From positions 930,001 to 994,000 of the forward strand of contig JACSVZ010000037.1 of assembly GCA_014706295.1 (NCBI GenBank): a stretch of 64,000 nt of DNA, written 5' to 3'. The translations under genes were made by a program, and so were the position numbers. Of this stretch, positions 22,039-35,438 are shown piece by piece. The number at the start of each line of letters is the position of its first letter. Positions within the stretch are counted from its first letter, which is position 1. The DNA comes from Lycocorax pyrrhopterus obiensis (taxonomy: Eukaryota > Chordata > Aves > Passeriformes > Paradisaeidae). The notes below the pieces were generated by a model, which saw only the letters and a program-made list of their open reading frames with translations, was not told the origin of the DNA and searched no databases.

Positions 22039-23895
22039 CGGCGCCGGAGCCTCTGCCGGCACCGCACATGTACATATCCCACATCCCCCGTCCCGCCTGT
22101 GGACGTGTTACCTGTTGTCTTGGGAGCGATGCAGCTGTGTCGTAACTTCAGTTTTTTCCCCTTTTTTCCATGTTTTTTTTTTTGGTTTTTTTCCCATCCT
22201 GGGAACTCCTTCGTTGTCGCTTCAGTTTGTCAGTTTGGGTTGGGGTTTTGTTCCTGTTTTGGGGGGGAGATTTCTGTTCTTTTTTCTTTTGACAAAACTT
22301 GAAACTTGAAGGACTGCTGTGTCTCTGTAAATACCAGAAATATTGTGCACTTTGTGCTTGTGACGTCTCTTGTCCGAAACCCGCTGTTTTCCGGAGCCCA
22401 GCCCGCGGGATGTCCTCGCTTGGGGACGAAGGACCTGCCCAGCTGAGGGATCTTAGAGAGAAAACACACAAAAACAACAGAAGAAAATCTCCTTCGCTGT
22501 GATGTCTTCCTGGCCGAGCCCCGCGGAGGCGACCCGGGCTGGTTGTTACGCCTGCCGGTCTGGAAATAAGTGTTTTAACGTTCCTTTTTAGTTGTTTTAA
22601 TTTATTTGCACAAACCCAGAGGAGCTATTCTAAACTAAATTATTGCAGAAGTTTTGGGATTTTTATATTTTTCCACATCGGTTGGGATGGGGCGGGGAGG
22701 AGGAAGGGGGTGTTTGTACTGTACTGTCCTGGGAAGCTGCTGTCAGGGGGAACTGGGGGTGTCGGAGCCGTGGACCCCCCACCCCGGGCTCCCTCGGCTG
22801 CCCCAGGAGCACTTAACGCCTTGGAAAACGCAAACCTAAACACGTGCCGGGAAATCAGATGGGGGGAAGCTGGTGGGAGCTTTGCCCGCTGTTTTTCCCT
22901 GCTTTTTGGGGGGGCTCACCCTTTGCTTCAAGTAAAATTTAGGGGGATCCGGCACAAGCTGGGAGCAGGGGAACGGTGATATCCCAAGATATCCCATATC
23001 CCAAGACGTCGCCCAGATAGGGCCGGCCACCCCGCTCCAGTTTGGAGTGTTACTGCCGTCAGGGGGGGCTGGGGAAATCGGTACGAGTCCCCACTGGGGA
23101 GGTTTTTCTGGCTCTGGGGTGATTTGGAAGCACAGGTGGAGCTTGTTTTTCCAAATCCCTTGGAAATGCCCCCAAACCCCCTCCCGGCGCGGCAGCCGCT
23201 TCCCCTCTCCACTAACACGTGCCGCGCTCTGCTTATGCCAAGATAAGTACCTTATGCTTTAATGCTTACAATATAATTTTAAGCTCTTAAAAAAAATGTA
23301 TTAAGATTTATTTAATGAACTATAATAGTGTATTATTTTTCTTAATTCCGATACGCGTGCCCTGGTTGAGGAAAAAAAAAGGGTATTTTGTCTTAAATCA
23401 CCGAACTAAACTGATGCCCTCGCGCTGTGTATTCCTTTCCAAGGGATGATGCAGAGAGGCCATGGAGGGGTTACAGAGGGACCAGCCCCCCCAGGCTCTC
23501 CTGGGGTGGCAGGGCAGGCTTTGCCCCGTGGCATCTTTTCTCTGCATAGAAGCATTTTTATACGTTTTGTTGTTTTTTGGGTTTTGTTTTGGTTTTTTTG
23601 TTTTTGTTCTCCTTGCGTTTTTATAATTTAAACTCTAAACCACCAGAACAGATGAGCGATCTCCTTGTTATCAAGTAGTTTCCTTTGCATTTCAGCTTTT
23701 TTGTAAATTAGGAAATAATTCTAAAAATTACTAAGAGGATGATTTATTTAAAAGAGAACTTCGCTAAATAGCATATGAATTATGGGTAACATTAGATTTA
23801 ACTTTTCCCCCCGTGAGCGGGGGAGAATCCTTGAAGGCATGGATGCAAATATAAAATTATAAAAGATCTAAATAAAGCTTATTTTAAAGTATGGA
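22039..23895 (+). other. KAZN: KAZN 3' UTR
   Basis: About 1.85 kb of non-coding, T-rich sequence between the KAZN stop and the first AATAAA. It has long T runs (22170-22190, 23570-23600) and AT-rich AUUUA-like stretches at 23280-23340 and 23690-23780. It lacks CR1 copies, as expected of a transcribed UTR. Confidence 0.75.
23871..23876 (+). terminator. KAZN: KAZN polyadenylation signal AATAAA
   Basis: AATAAA in an A-rich context (gatctaAATAAAgcttatttt), with a TG/T-rich segment about 30 bases downstream (actccatgtggtttaattgg). It is the first strong signal after the KAZN stop. Confidence 0.75.
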
Positions 23896-25099
23896 TGAAC
23901 TCCATGTGGTTTAATTGGAGAGCCTGGACTGGTGTTGGCATCTCTGTTGTGTCACCAGGGTGCAGGACACTCTGAGTGCCACGTGAATTTGGGGGGCTCC
24001 AGGGTGATGGGAGGATGCAGGAGAAGGCTGGATCAGCTTTTCCCAGGACCAGCTGCCACCCAAATGCCTGCTCCCGAATGAAATGATGCTGGCAGGAGGC
24101 TGGGACCATCTGCATCTGTATGAAATGGGGATTTCAAGGAGTTAAGGTGAGTACGGGTTGGGGTGAACAGCCCGATGTCCCTCTTGGATATGGAAAATAC
24201 AATGAGAAGGATCAAGAACAGCAGGAGGGATGGAGAAATCAGAAAGTGTTGTGCTCCAACTTTTATTAATGGATAAATTATTGTTACCAATGTACAGCTT
24301 GATAAATTATTACTATTGTTACTATTATTCAGATGACATTGGTCACCTGTAGGGCTGTGCCAGCACTTCCAGTGGGGCCTGATGCCATTTTGGGGTCAAT
24401 GACTGTGTTTGCAGGCTGGAGCAAAGGCAACCTGCAATGAGTTTCAAGCCCATAATGAGGGTATAGATCAAGAGATCAAGAAAGGTACCTTTTCTTGTGT
24501 TTTTTTTCCCAACAGTACCAGCCTCCTGGGCTTGGGAGCAGCTGCAGAGCAGGTAAGAGCCACCATAGTGTGAAATGGGGAGAGCTGGAGCAAAGAAAAA
24601 TAGGAAAAACTCAGGAGAAGCCAGCTGGCTTTCCAACTCTATCACCTGCAGCTGGAATCCAGCATTAATGGGAATTAAAGGTGGCATTAAAGGGTAACTG
24701 CTGGGCACGGTAAACACGAGCCAGGCACAGACCATGGCAGCATTTGCTGCACTTGGAGCAGCTCCCTGCTAAGATTTGGTGTTGTCCTTTGTGCATGGGG
24801 TGTGGGTGCTCATCCATCCCATCCATGGTTTTAAAAGCTTTGGGAGCCCTTTGGGAGCCAGGAATGTGGCAGAGCCGTGGGTGCCACACCAGTCCTGGTA
24901 AGGCTTCTGCCCTTGTGCCGTGGGGGCCACACCAGACCCTGTGTAGGGGGACACAGGTGTCACCTCCTGCGCCGGAGCCACGGCAAGCAGAGGGGCCACA
25001 CTCCCTGTGTCTGTGGTGTGCTGGGCTGAGGCGGGGGGGTCTTCTTGGTGGCGTTGTCTGGCCTGACCTGCACTTCCCTGGCAGTGGAGGCTGTAGGAG

Positions 25100-25372
25100 C
25101 CTCATCCCTGCTGCATCCCTCCTGCATCCCCCTCACATCAGCCTCATCCCTGCTGCATCCCTCTCACATCAGCCTCATCCCTGCTGAATCTCTCCTGCAT
25201 CCCATATCAGCCTCAACCCTGCTGCATCCTTCCTGCATCCCCCTCACATCAGCTTCATCCCTGCTGCATCCCGTATCAGCCTCATCCCTGATGCATCTCT
25301 GATGCATCCCCCTCACATCAGCCTCATCCCTGCTGCATCCCGTATCAGCCTCATCCCCGCTGCATCCCCGCC
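25100..25372. repeat. Degenerate minisatellite (cctgctgcatccc / cacatcagcctcat)
   Basis: Alternating ctgctgcatccc and cacatcagcctcatccctg words are repeated about ten times, with irregular unit lengths near 20-30 bp. Confidence 0.85.
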
Positions 25373-27187
25373 GTGCTGGTTGCTGCAGCACCGTGCTGCG
25401 CTGCTGCCACCGTGTGAGCGGTGCCCGAGTTTCTACGCCCCGGGTGTGTTTGTTTGAGGTGTGACTCGCCCGCGTTGGTGCACTTTGCACCGCGCACATT
25501 GCTGCGCCGACGCTCGCAGAGCCTTTTCTCTGGCGAGGACTTTAGACTGAGAAAGGCAAATATCCCAACACCGCATCAGGGCACGGGGTGTTGTGTGGGA
25601 TGGCCAGGGTACCCCGCAGAGGGGACACCCCGTGTTCCCAGCACCCTTTCCTGGTCGTAACCCAGCTGTGCTGGTCCTGGCACCATCTCTGGGTGACATT
25701 ACAACAGAAGCTGCGTTTACCTGCCGTGCCACAGCCGTGCACTGGTAACCTGTGGGTCACGAACGGGGCTGAGAGGTCACAGCAGGGAAGCAGGGATGAG
25801 TCTGGGACATTTCCTGCCTTGGCACTGACTCACCCCATGGCTTTAGCTGGTGATCTCCCCGGGCTGGATTTTTGGTGATAAAGAGCTAAACCGGTGTACA
25901 CCAAAGAGCTGAATAAATCATCAGGAGGTTGGTGGGGTTTGGCATGAGGTCGGTCACAGAGTGTGGGTGGTGCTGGTATCTCCCCAAAAGCTGGTGTCGA
26001 GGGCTGCTGCTGAGGCTGCTGGTTTATTGCTCAGGACTGCTGAAAATTTGGGAACGTGCCTGTCATAAATTCACCTATTTTCAGTGTTTTCTCTGGAGGA
26101 GTTTTCTACTGGTGCTGCTTTGTATGTATAAAGCCAACACTGGAAATGTCTTTGAGTCCTCGCCTGCGTAACCCCAGGGATGCAGCAGTGCCTGAGGGTA
26201 TCCTTCACTGCAGACATCCTTTGGGACATGCTGCTCTGCCATTGTCCCTGCAGCTGTCCCCACTTCAGCCCCTGTCTTTGCCTTCCCACTGCCCCGACCT
26301 GACACAAGCACCAGCAGAGCACAGACCGAGTGGCTCCGCTCCGTCCGACCAGGACACTGGAGCTGTGATAAGGCCTCATATCCAGGTAAGAAGGTTTCCT
26401 TGGAGTTTTATCACTGCTAGTGATTGATTTCCCAGCATTTTCCTGTTCCTGGGCACAAGCCCTCATTTACCATCTGCTCCTAATTTTGAAAAGCTACATT
26501 CAGCTCTGCTCAGCTCTTTTAAATAACCAGCTGCACGACACCACCGTAGCTCTTCTCTTCCAGCCGTGTTCTCCTCAAGCCCTGGGTCTCCTGTTCCCAA
26601 CTCCTGCCCAAGCCGGAGCTTCATCAGTGGGACGCAGCAGCCCCCGGAGCAGCTCCAGGAGGAAGCAGCAGGTTATTTACCGTGATTACTGTTAACACAG
26701 AGGCTTTATTTACGCTGTTTTCCAGCTGCAGACGTGCGTGCGCTCGGAGCGGCAGACGGTGACCTGGCACGGTGGTGGAACTGGTTGTACCGGAACCGCC
26801 AGGCAGCCCCGGGGACACCGGATCCTCACCCCGCCAGGAGATGCTGGCAGGTCACACCCTCTCACCGGGAGCGTGCGGAAATGCCTCCCAAGTGGCTGGT
26901 TTTCCTCTTTTTTCCCCACTTGCATGGCAGGTTCCCAGCCTGCAGCCCCGGCAGGGACTCTAAAGTGGGGCGTAGAAACTCAGGCATGAGGAAGAGAGAG
27001 AAAAGTATAGACCAGTGTGTGTGGGGGCTGGGAATGGGATCTGAGGGAGCCCATCACGGAGCAGGCTGGGATGGGCTTTCATCCTGGGGGCAAAGCTGGG
27101 GCCCTGCCATGTTCCATTATATATTATATTTATATATATATATTATATTTCTGGTGTTAATTAGCTGTTAACTCTATTAATCATCAA

Positions 27188-27462
27188 ACCACAGAATAGT
27201 TTGGATAGGAAGGGACCTTAAAGCCCATCTCATCCCACCCCTGCCATGGGCAGGGACACCTTCCACTGTCCCAGGTTACTCCGAGCCCCACACAGCCTGG
27301 CCTTGGACACTTCCAGGGATGGGGCAGCCACAGCTTCTGTGGGGACACTGTGCCAGGGCCTCACCACCCTCACAGGAAAGAATTTCTTCCTCATCTCTAA
27401 TCTAGATCTACACTCTGCCAGTTTGAACCCATTTCACCTTGTCCTGTCACTCCGTGGCCTTG
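27188..27462 (-). mobile_element. CR1 LINE 3' end
   Basis: Reads in reverse: aaaccacagaatagtttgga, aaagcccatctcatcccacc, gggcagggacaccttccact, ggaaagaatttcttcctcat. About 275 bases. Confidence 0.9.
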
Positions 27463-29429
27463 TAATATAATAATATAATAATATAGTATAACATGAACGT
27501 GCAGTCTGGTGGCTCTACTGACCTGACTCCCAGGGATGGGCTTTACCCCTTTCAGGACAAGCTGTGGGTATCCAGGAATCACCTGGAGCAGTGCTTTTGG
27601 CTCACTGTTGGAAAGTTTTGGAGGAATCCAGGAACATATCTAGGCTTCCACTGGTGCCTTTAGCGTACATGTTGAGCACCTTTGAGCTGGAAAAAGCAGG
27701 GAAATGTGCCAGTGAGCAATTTCTAAGGCAGGATAATGTGAGCCCCTGGCACCTCTGCACGTAGCAGGGCATCAGATGCCTCTCTGAAAGGCCCTTTTGT
27801 TGCCTGCTGGTGGCTCTGGTGGGGCTCCAGTTCCCTCCTTGGCATTCCCGTGCTCTGTACCCTGCACACCTGGCTGGATAAACACTCTGGAGAAGTCCCA
27901 GCCCGCCCTGCACTGGGCAGGTTGTGTTTGCAAGGAAAGGATTCGAGCTGCCACAGATAAATCCCCACGTTGGGATGGCTGCGGAGCTGGAACGGGAAAT
28001 GAGCCCAAGGGATGGATGTGAATACATTATCCCACAGAGAATGTGCGTCAGGGAGAGGCAGGTGCTTCAGCAGCCATCCAAGGGGTGAAGGCAAGGCCCC
28101 CCCTCCTTGATCCTGCTCCACTGCCACTGAAAAGCCCATTCCTGGCCAATATTCAGCTTTGTGGAGTGGGAACCCGAGCAGCCACGTTATGAATGTCCCC
28201 TCTGTGCTCACAGTCTCCAGGGCCTCTGCAGGGGGTGACCTGGCTCGGGCACGCAGCTCTCCCTGCGCCGGATCGGTGACAGTCGCTGTGTGAAGTCCAT
28301 CTTCCCCCCACTTTCCTACAGAGAAAACAATTCCCTGTTATGTCTCCTGACTGCCGGAGCTGCTTGGGATGTCGGGTTTGTGTTTGACACAGGAAGGTGG
28401 AGAAGGAGAGGAGGAAATCCGCCTGAAGGGAGGCAAATTTGCCTGAGCCGGTGGCCAAGCCAGAATATGCAAAACCATCCATCCAAGGAAAAAGAAAATG
28501 CAGTTATGTTTAATAATTATTTCTTTCTATAGCACAGCTCTCAGAATTGCCCTTTGATTAGAGGGGGGAGGTATTGCTGCCATGCGCCGGGGCAGGTGAG
28601 TCAGTGGAAAATACCATTGGCTCCACGCGGGATTGTGCTCATAGGGAGAGATGCAGGGAAGCAGGGGGGGTTTCCCAAGCATCCTGAACCCCAGTGGCCC
28701 CAAGGCAGGGCTGTGGAGCTGAGTCACGCCAGGTGATATGACAAGTTTCGTTGGGTTCATGATGGCTTTTGCCCTCACAAGGTCTCGCAGGGCTTAAGGG
28801 ACAGGAAAAACTGCAGTGGCTGGTCCAGCAGCATAGTGATGCAGTTTTTTTGCTTGGATCGGGGAAAAACCCACTCTGAGTATCATCTCCAACAGGATTT
28901 GAGTCCTTGGTGGTGTTTATTATTACAGCTGGGTGTGAGAAGAGCCTGGAAAAACACGTCCCCATTGCTGCTGGGATGGCAGCCAAGGAGAGGTGACACT
29001 GGACACAGCGTTAGTTGCATTGAAGTTTGCCAGAGCCCAGCTCTGCTCCCCGCAGTTCAGTCTGGAAACCATGGGAATGTCTGGCTATGAGGCCAAGGCA
29101 TGTGGCCAGAAGCCGCAGTGAGGGCTATGCCTGGAATGGCTCCTCCTGGCAAGTGAGTGGTTAACTGGGAGTGTTTATAGAGGGCAGCAGCCTGATAAAA
29201 AGCGCTTTCCAGGCTCCCTGAGAGTGCAAGCTTGGCTTTGCAGGGATATTGGCTTTGCTCTGTTCAATGCAGTGATAAGCCTGAGTGATTGGAGTTCCTC
29301 AAAATGGGGCTTCTGCAAACATAGCTTGGAACTGATTGAGGAAAAGCTCCACTCATCAGTAAAAGACAGTTTTACAAAGCAGGTCCATTGCAAGATGGGT
29401 TTTAAACTATAGAATAAAAACTAAACTTG

Positions 29430-29642
29430 CATTAGGTGTTGGGAACAAATTTTTCCATGGGAGGGTGGTGAGGCCCTGGCACAGCGTCCCCACAGAAGCT
29501 GTGGCTGCCCCTGGATCCCTGGAAGTGTCCAAGGCCGGGTTGGGTGGGGCTCGGAGTGGAAGGTGTCCCTGCCCATGGCAGGGGGTGGAACGATATGGTC
29601 TTTAAGGCCCCTTCCAACCCAAACCATTCCGGGATTCCATGA
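29430..29642 (+). mobile_element. CR1 LINE 3' end
   Basis: Contains gagggtggtgaggccctggc, ccctggaagtgtccaaggcc, gtctttaaggccccttccaa and the tail attccgggattccatg. It ends about 100 bases before the TMEM51 CpG island. Confidence 0.9.
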
Positions 29643-29749
29643 AAGCAGAGATGGGGGCTGCAACTGCTCCGAGGGGGTGACCCGATCGGCATCCCCAGAG
29701 TGACCCACACCTGGGTTTGGGGGTCTCTCTGGTGGTCTCCTTACTGCTT

Positions 29750-30320
29750 TCGGAAGTCTCTTCGATTCCGCCCCCTCCGCTCCCGGTTTCCCGGATCGGA
29801 TCCCGGTGCCCGGGGCCGGGGAGCGGCGGGGCCGGTCCGGGAAGCACCGCCCCGGGAGGGCCGGGCCGGGGAGGGCGGAGCGGCCCCGCAGGACCCACCG
29901 CAGCCGCCGCCGGAGGTACGTGGGGTCGGGGGAGCCGAGGAAGGGACGGGACCCCCTGTTCTGGGATCCTTCGGAGCGCTGGGAACCCGGGAGCGGGGCG
30001 GGCTGGGCTCAGTTCCGCCGGAAACGGAGACCGGGAACGGGACCGGGAACGGGACCGGGAACGGGACCGGGAACGGGACCGGGAACGGGAGGGAGTGGGA
30101 GCCGGGTCCGGCTCGGGCTGAGCTGGAATCACTTCCAAAGCTTGGGGAAACACCTGCAAAGCGGGGGAAACACTCCCCAAAGCAGGAACAAACACCCCCA
30201 AAGCGGAGGGATCACCCCCAAAGCGGGGTCGCGCAGTGCAGGGTCGGAGCGGCGGCGTTTGGGGAGCGGCGGTGCCTTGGGGTCACCCCCTGGGGACACC
30301 TGGGCTTGGGCACCTCGCCA
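29750..30320 (+). promoter_or_regulatory. TMEM51: CpG island with probable TMEM51 non-coding first exon
   Basis: A dense CpG and GC-box-like stretch rises abruptly from a CR1-bearing flank. A good donor (CGGAG|GTACGT) ends a likely 5' UTR exon at 29915. The next + strand gene is TMEM51, whose first coding exon has its own splice acceptor at 37581, so a separate upstream non-coding exon is required. This island is the best candidate. A (gggaacgggacc)n repeat lies inside it at 30027-30092. Confidence 0.55.
30027..30092. repeat. 12-bp tandem repeat (gggaccgggaac)
   Basis: About five uninterrupted units in the CpG island downstream of the presumed TMEM51 first exon. The unit is a multiple of three, which creates a Thr/Gly/Asn/Arg-repeat open frame that is unlikely to be coding. 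Confidence 0.85.
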
Positions 30321-33300
30321 GCCCGGGCAGGGACCGGGGTGGCCGTGCTGGGAGTGGGGAGAAGAGTGGCTGTGGTTTCGGGGACGATCAGCTGGCACTT
30401 TGGGGAAGGATCAGCGGCAGGGAGGGGGTCAGGCGATCCCCCACGCCAAACCCACCCCTCAGCCGGTTCCCACGGGTGGCAGCCCCGCAGGGGTGTCACG
30501 GATCAGGTCCGTCCCCGGGAAGGTGCAGGAGCGGTGTGTGAGCCAGGCCGCTGGCAAAGCAAACAAAGCCGAGGAGAAGGACACCTGCGCAGGCCAGGTC
30601 GGGGCCGGGCGGTCCGGGAGCCGAGCGCCGGTCACTGGGGGTTCGACCCTTCCTGTCGGGACATTCCCGCCGGAGAAAGAGTGGCCTGGAGCTTTGAGGG
30701 GCTCAGCAAGCCCGCGGGTGTCTCCCAAGTGTGTCCCAGAGGGGTTTGTCTCTGGGACACACTTGGGAGTTGATGTGTGATTTTTGGAGGTGACGCGGTG
30801 GGGACAAGCAGTGCTGAGCACAGGGTAGCAGGGTTTGTTGGGAAGCGTGGATGTGTGAGCAGACACCAGCGGTTCCATGAGCATGTCCCGTGTGAGATGG
30901 GCTACCCTTGGCTCTGCGTGGTGGATGGAGCCTGGTGAGGTGAAGCTGCACCAGGAGGTGTGGCCCTGGCTTTCCGGCTCCTTAAAGCCTCTCTGGAGCA
31001 GACCTAGGCCACTGCCAGGTGGGCTGCTGCCATAACACATCCTTCTACAACAAATCCAAGCATCCTGCAGCTGTCCACAGCCCTGGATGTCCTGGCATGA
31101 GAGCCAGAAAGGGAAACCTCCCAGGTGTCAGCGAGGAACACGTGGGTGTGGGGCTGGTGAACCCAGCCCTGGGCTGAGGTGACTTGGAAGTATGTGAAAT
31201 GCCTTTGATTTTAGCTGTGTAATTACACGCGCTGGAAAACCCTTGGGAAGGGAAGTGCCTGGGGAAGGAGGAATGTTTGGCCATCGGTGCCCTGGAGAGA
31301 GCTGAGTGGCGGTGCCTGGCGCCGTGGCGGTGCCGTGGGAGATGCCAGAGGGCCAGGGCTGGGCAGGGCTGTCTGCCTGCTCGCCCACCTGGAGCCCAGG
31401 AGGAGGGATCCCTCCGGCAGCCCAGGTATGTGTCTGCCTCCCAATGCTGCTCCATGCTTTTCTCATTCCCAGTGTATTTCACAGGCAGAAACTGATGTCA
31501 GGGCTCTGTGGAAGCAGCTGAATATCCTGTGTGAGCAGTGCAGGTGACTTGGAGCAACATAATCCCCAGCAAACCTCCATCCCTATCAAAATACCTGTGC
31601 CCACCTTGCGGAGCACTGCTGCTCTGTGCCTCCCTGCTCTGTGGCGCTTGGCTGCCCGGCTGGCTCCGTGTCCCCAGGCTGGCTCTGTGTCCTCCAGCAT
31701 CACCCCTCACTCCTTTCCTGCCCTGGGGGCTCCTTGGCCATCCACAGTGGGTTCTCTTTGTGGGTCTTACTCGTTGGAGAAGCTGTTGGAAAAGCATGGG
31801 GAGAGGTGATGTTGTGTTGGGGAAAAAGATGTTGCTGGAAATCCAGGTGGAGGATGAGGAAAGCGGTGCTGGCGAGGCCGATGGCAGCGTGAGGTGCCAG
31901 GTTAGTGGCTTGCAGGAAGGGGAGATAATCATCCAGGGGCTCCAGCAGTGGGACAGGAGGTGCTGAAAGCACTCCAGAAGGGCTGGGAGGAAGGGGGAAT
32001 GCTGGGTTCCGCTTCAGAGGACATCAAGAGGTCATGGATAATGTCTCCCAGTGCTGGAAGGCTCTGGAGGAGGGTGTGTTATCTGGGTGTTATCTGGCAC
32101 GGAGACGGGGAGAGGTCCCAGAACAAAAACCAGGGGGAGGCTGCAGAGGAATGGCTTTATCTCAGCGGAAACAGCAGATTAGGAGGATTAAAAAAAAAAT
32201 TCCAAACTCAGAGGTGCAAAGTGGTGTCCAAAGGAAAGCAGGAAGGAGAAAGAGTCAAAGTGCTGGGATTTTCCCTGGCAGGCATGCTTTCCCAGGCCGA
32301 GGTGCACAGGGAGTTCAGCTCCCCGAAGAGAGGTGAGCACCCCTGTTGCCTGAAAAATTGAATAGATCTTCCCAACGACGTTAGAGTGAATATAAAAGCA
32401 AACCTTTACTTGAAAGTTTTCAGGTACACAATTGGCAAAAATCGCACATGGTATGGTAATTCTGCAGTTTTTATAAGGTTAGTTGATCAGTACACTTATC
32501 ATATACTGTCCAATTAAAAGGTTAGTTGGTCAGGGGTGGGACAGCCACAGCTTCTCTGGGCAACCTGAAGATAATTCCTGGGGTCCTGCCACACTGGAAG
32601 CAGTCCAGAGGCTTCTTTTGCCCCACTTTTGTTATGTCTGGTCCATATTCTGGTTGGAAAACAGAAAGTCCTAGTCGTTGGTTCTCTTCTTGGAATGAGA
32701 CTAAACAATATTTTAGGAAAGTGTTTATCAGGTTAGCTTATTGTTCCTAAATGTAGGGAAGAGAGACAGGAAAAGTACTGGAAGCTACAGCCGTGCATCA
32801 ACAATCTACAAAGTTACAAATACATGAAAAATATAAAAAGCTAAAAATCTTCGGCATCACCCCAAGCCCCCACCCCTGGTTTAGCTGAAAGCATTAGTCT
32901 GGCAGTTGCTCCCCGTGCCGATCCCAGAGCCTGGATCAGGAAAAGCCACAGGACCGTGTTTACACAGCGACCAGGACACAGCGAGGGCTCGCCGACCTGC
33001 CGAGAGCCGGTGCCAGCGTGGCCTCGGTGGCCAGGGCAGCATTGTCCCCAGCCCAGGAACAAATGGCAACGTCCTGAAACACGAATGTAAAAGGACTCTC
33101 TGTCCCTGTCCATTACCAGTGCGCAGCAGGCGCCGCTTGGATGGATATAATGGAATTACGGGGAGAAGGAGTCTGGGAGGCAGTTTCTTATATCTCAGTG
33201 GCAAAGGCCAAGGTGATGGCTGCTGCACAGTCACGATTACAGCTCTGGAGAACGCCTTCCGTGGCCTGTGTGATCCGTGCTGCTTCAGAAGCCCTTGGGC

Positions 33301-33984
33301 ATTCCCAGGGACACGGCAGAGGCAGAGGCACACGGCTTGGGAATGGTCAGGCACCGTGTTGTGGAAATGGGGTGCTTTGCGAGCCCTGGCACTGCTGTTC
33401 TGCTGTGGAGGCCACGGCCAGCCGGGGGGATTGCAGCATCCTGAGCCTGGGAATGGGCTTTCCCCTGCTGCCCTTGTTTTGCAGGAAGTGGCAGAGCTGG
33501 GAGCCCTGGGCTCCCTCTGGAGTGGGAGAGGGGGGAGAGCCTTGGGCAGGGTTTTAGGAGAACATCGCTGTCCCCCCAGTGCTGTCTACAAGATACAGCT
33601 GAGGAGGGGTTGTTAAAAATGAAATTTAAGAAAAAAAAGAGGGTAAAATAGCTCTTAAATGTCTGTAGGGAATGCCAGGGCCAATGGAGATGTGGATGTG
33701 TTCTTTTGTGCTCTAGGCAGGAAGTATAAGCAAAATGTGGAAAAGTCCTGATAGTCTGCATGGGGCTGTCCCTCCAGGCTCTTATTCCCTGGTGAGATGC
33801 TCTAAAATGGGCTGAGATTCGTCCAAAAGATCAGAAATCGGCTAAATCAGCAGCAATGCTTCTTTTCCTGACTCAGCTGGATTTCTCTGGGTATTCCCTG
33901 CATCCCCTGGGCTGCATCTGGCCAGAAATATCCCTGTTTCTGGGGCAGGGGTAAGAGGGACAGCAAGAAGGGCCAAAAAGAGAG

Positions 33985-34058
33985 AAACCGTGGCAGGGAG
34001 CTGGAAGGAGATGGTCTTTAAGATCCCTTCCAAACCCAAACATTCTGGGATTCTATGA
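33985..34058 (+). mobile_element. CR1 LINE tail fragment
   Basis: Short tail: ggtctttaagatcccttcca followed by cattctgggattctatg. Confidence 0.8.
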
Positions 34059-35164
34059 AAATACCTGACAAGTCCTGGCCTGTTGCTTTTTAGACCCCAC
34101 ATGGAGTTTTGTGTTTCTGGTGGGTTGAACGAGGGCTCAGCATGAGGTTGTGGCCACTGCAGGAATGAGGTCCTGAGGATGTGCCGGGCCAGCAATTAGC
34201 AGGGAAGGGGGTTAATGAGCAGGTTCTCTGGGTGGAAGCATGAGGATGAAGGGAGAGCCTTGTAATCTAGCACAGAGGAGACTCTGGAATCTTTGGATGG
34301 TTGGAGAACGGGTTTATTTTCCCCCGAAATTTTCCAGAAAATTAGTGGCATGACTGGTGATGGAGTCACAGCCTGGTTTTTGGAGGCGGCTCCGAGGGGC
34401 TGCGTCGCTCTGTGGTGTTGTCCTGGGAGCTGTGCTCCAATGACTCTTGGGGAGCGAGGAAGCCCTGGAGCTCATCCCACGTCTGGTGACTGCATCGGGG
34501 TTTGACCTGTTCCCTGGACTGCAGACTCATCTCTCGTGATCCCATGACAAAGGTGTTGCTGCTGGAGCGTGAGTGGGAAGGTGATGTCATGGCAGGGAAA
34601 ATCCAAAGGTTGTGGAGGTCGGAGGAGCGTGGGTGCTGCTGAGGGCAGCGAGGGGTGTCGGGCTTCCTCGTGAGTCACCCAGCGGGGCCGGGGCCGCAGC
34701 TCCTCCAGGAGCACCGGGATGTGGAACATGATCCGGGGCTGACCCTGCCATGGGGGGTCTGTCTCCCACGGAGGGGAAGCTGTTCCTGCTGCTGCTCCAC
34801 CTGGGCGCCTGTGCCAAAGCCTCCAGGGCGTGTGGTTCAGGCTTATCCCGAACATTCCCATGCCCAATTAACACTTGGCCATGTCGCAAAAGCATCCCAA
34901 AGGGCTCTGGCAGCCTGCAGGAGTAGGGGAGAGGTGTGGGAAGCCCAGAAGAGGTGTGGGTGGCCCCCGGGCTTTGCGGCCCCGCTGGAGGAGTTTAATG
35001 GTCCAGAGGTCCTGGTGTAAATCATTGCCAGGGCAGGGCACAGGCAAGCAGGGAACGGGATGGAGAGGGGTCTGGCTTGCAGGCAGAGGAAAGGGGAAGG
35101 GGCTGCAGCGGGCCAAAGCGCTCAGGCACCACTCGCCCACCTGATATGGGGACAAACTTTTTAC

Positions 35165-35438
35165 AGGGCCTGTTGGGAAAGGACAAGGGGAGATGGTTTT
35201 AAAGTAAAAGAAGGATGATTTGTACTGGATGTTTAGGAAGAAATTCTTCCTTGTGAGGGTGGTGAGGTCCTGGCACAGGTTGCCCAGAGAAGCTGTGGCT
35301 GTCCCACTCCTAGAAGTATTCAAGGCCAGGTTGGATGGAGCTTGGAGCAACCTGGGATAGTGGAAGGTGTCCCTGCCCATGGCAGGGGGTGGGATGAGAT
35401 GAGCTTTAAGGTCCCTTCCCATCCAAACCATTCTGTGA
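35165..35438 (+). mobile_element. CR1 LINE 3' end
   Basis: About 275 bases containing gaagaaattcttccttgtga, gagggtggtgaggtcctggc, ggaaggtgtccctgcccatg and gctttaaggtcccttcccat. Confidence 0.9.

Larger units (their letters stand above)
23896..29750. other. Intergenic region between KAZN and TMEM51
   Basis: I recognise no exon, and specifically none of the SAM-domain exons of long kazrin that lie between these two genes in mammals. It holds a CTG/CATCC-type tandem repeat (25100-25372), (TA)n at 27120-27150 and CR1 copies at 27188-27462 and 29430-29642. A short exon without an in-frame ATG could have been missed. Confidence 0.5.

Noticed and set aside
29700..30780. Two overlapping + strand frames of over 320 codons
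   Set aside because: They run across a CpG island and a 12-bp repeat. Composition explains them, and the region fits a promoter plus a non-coding exon.
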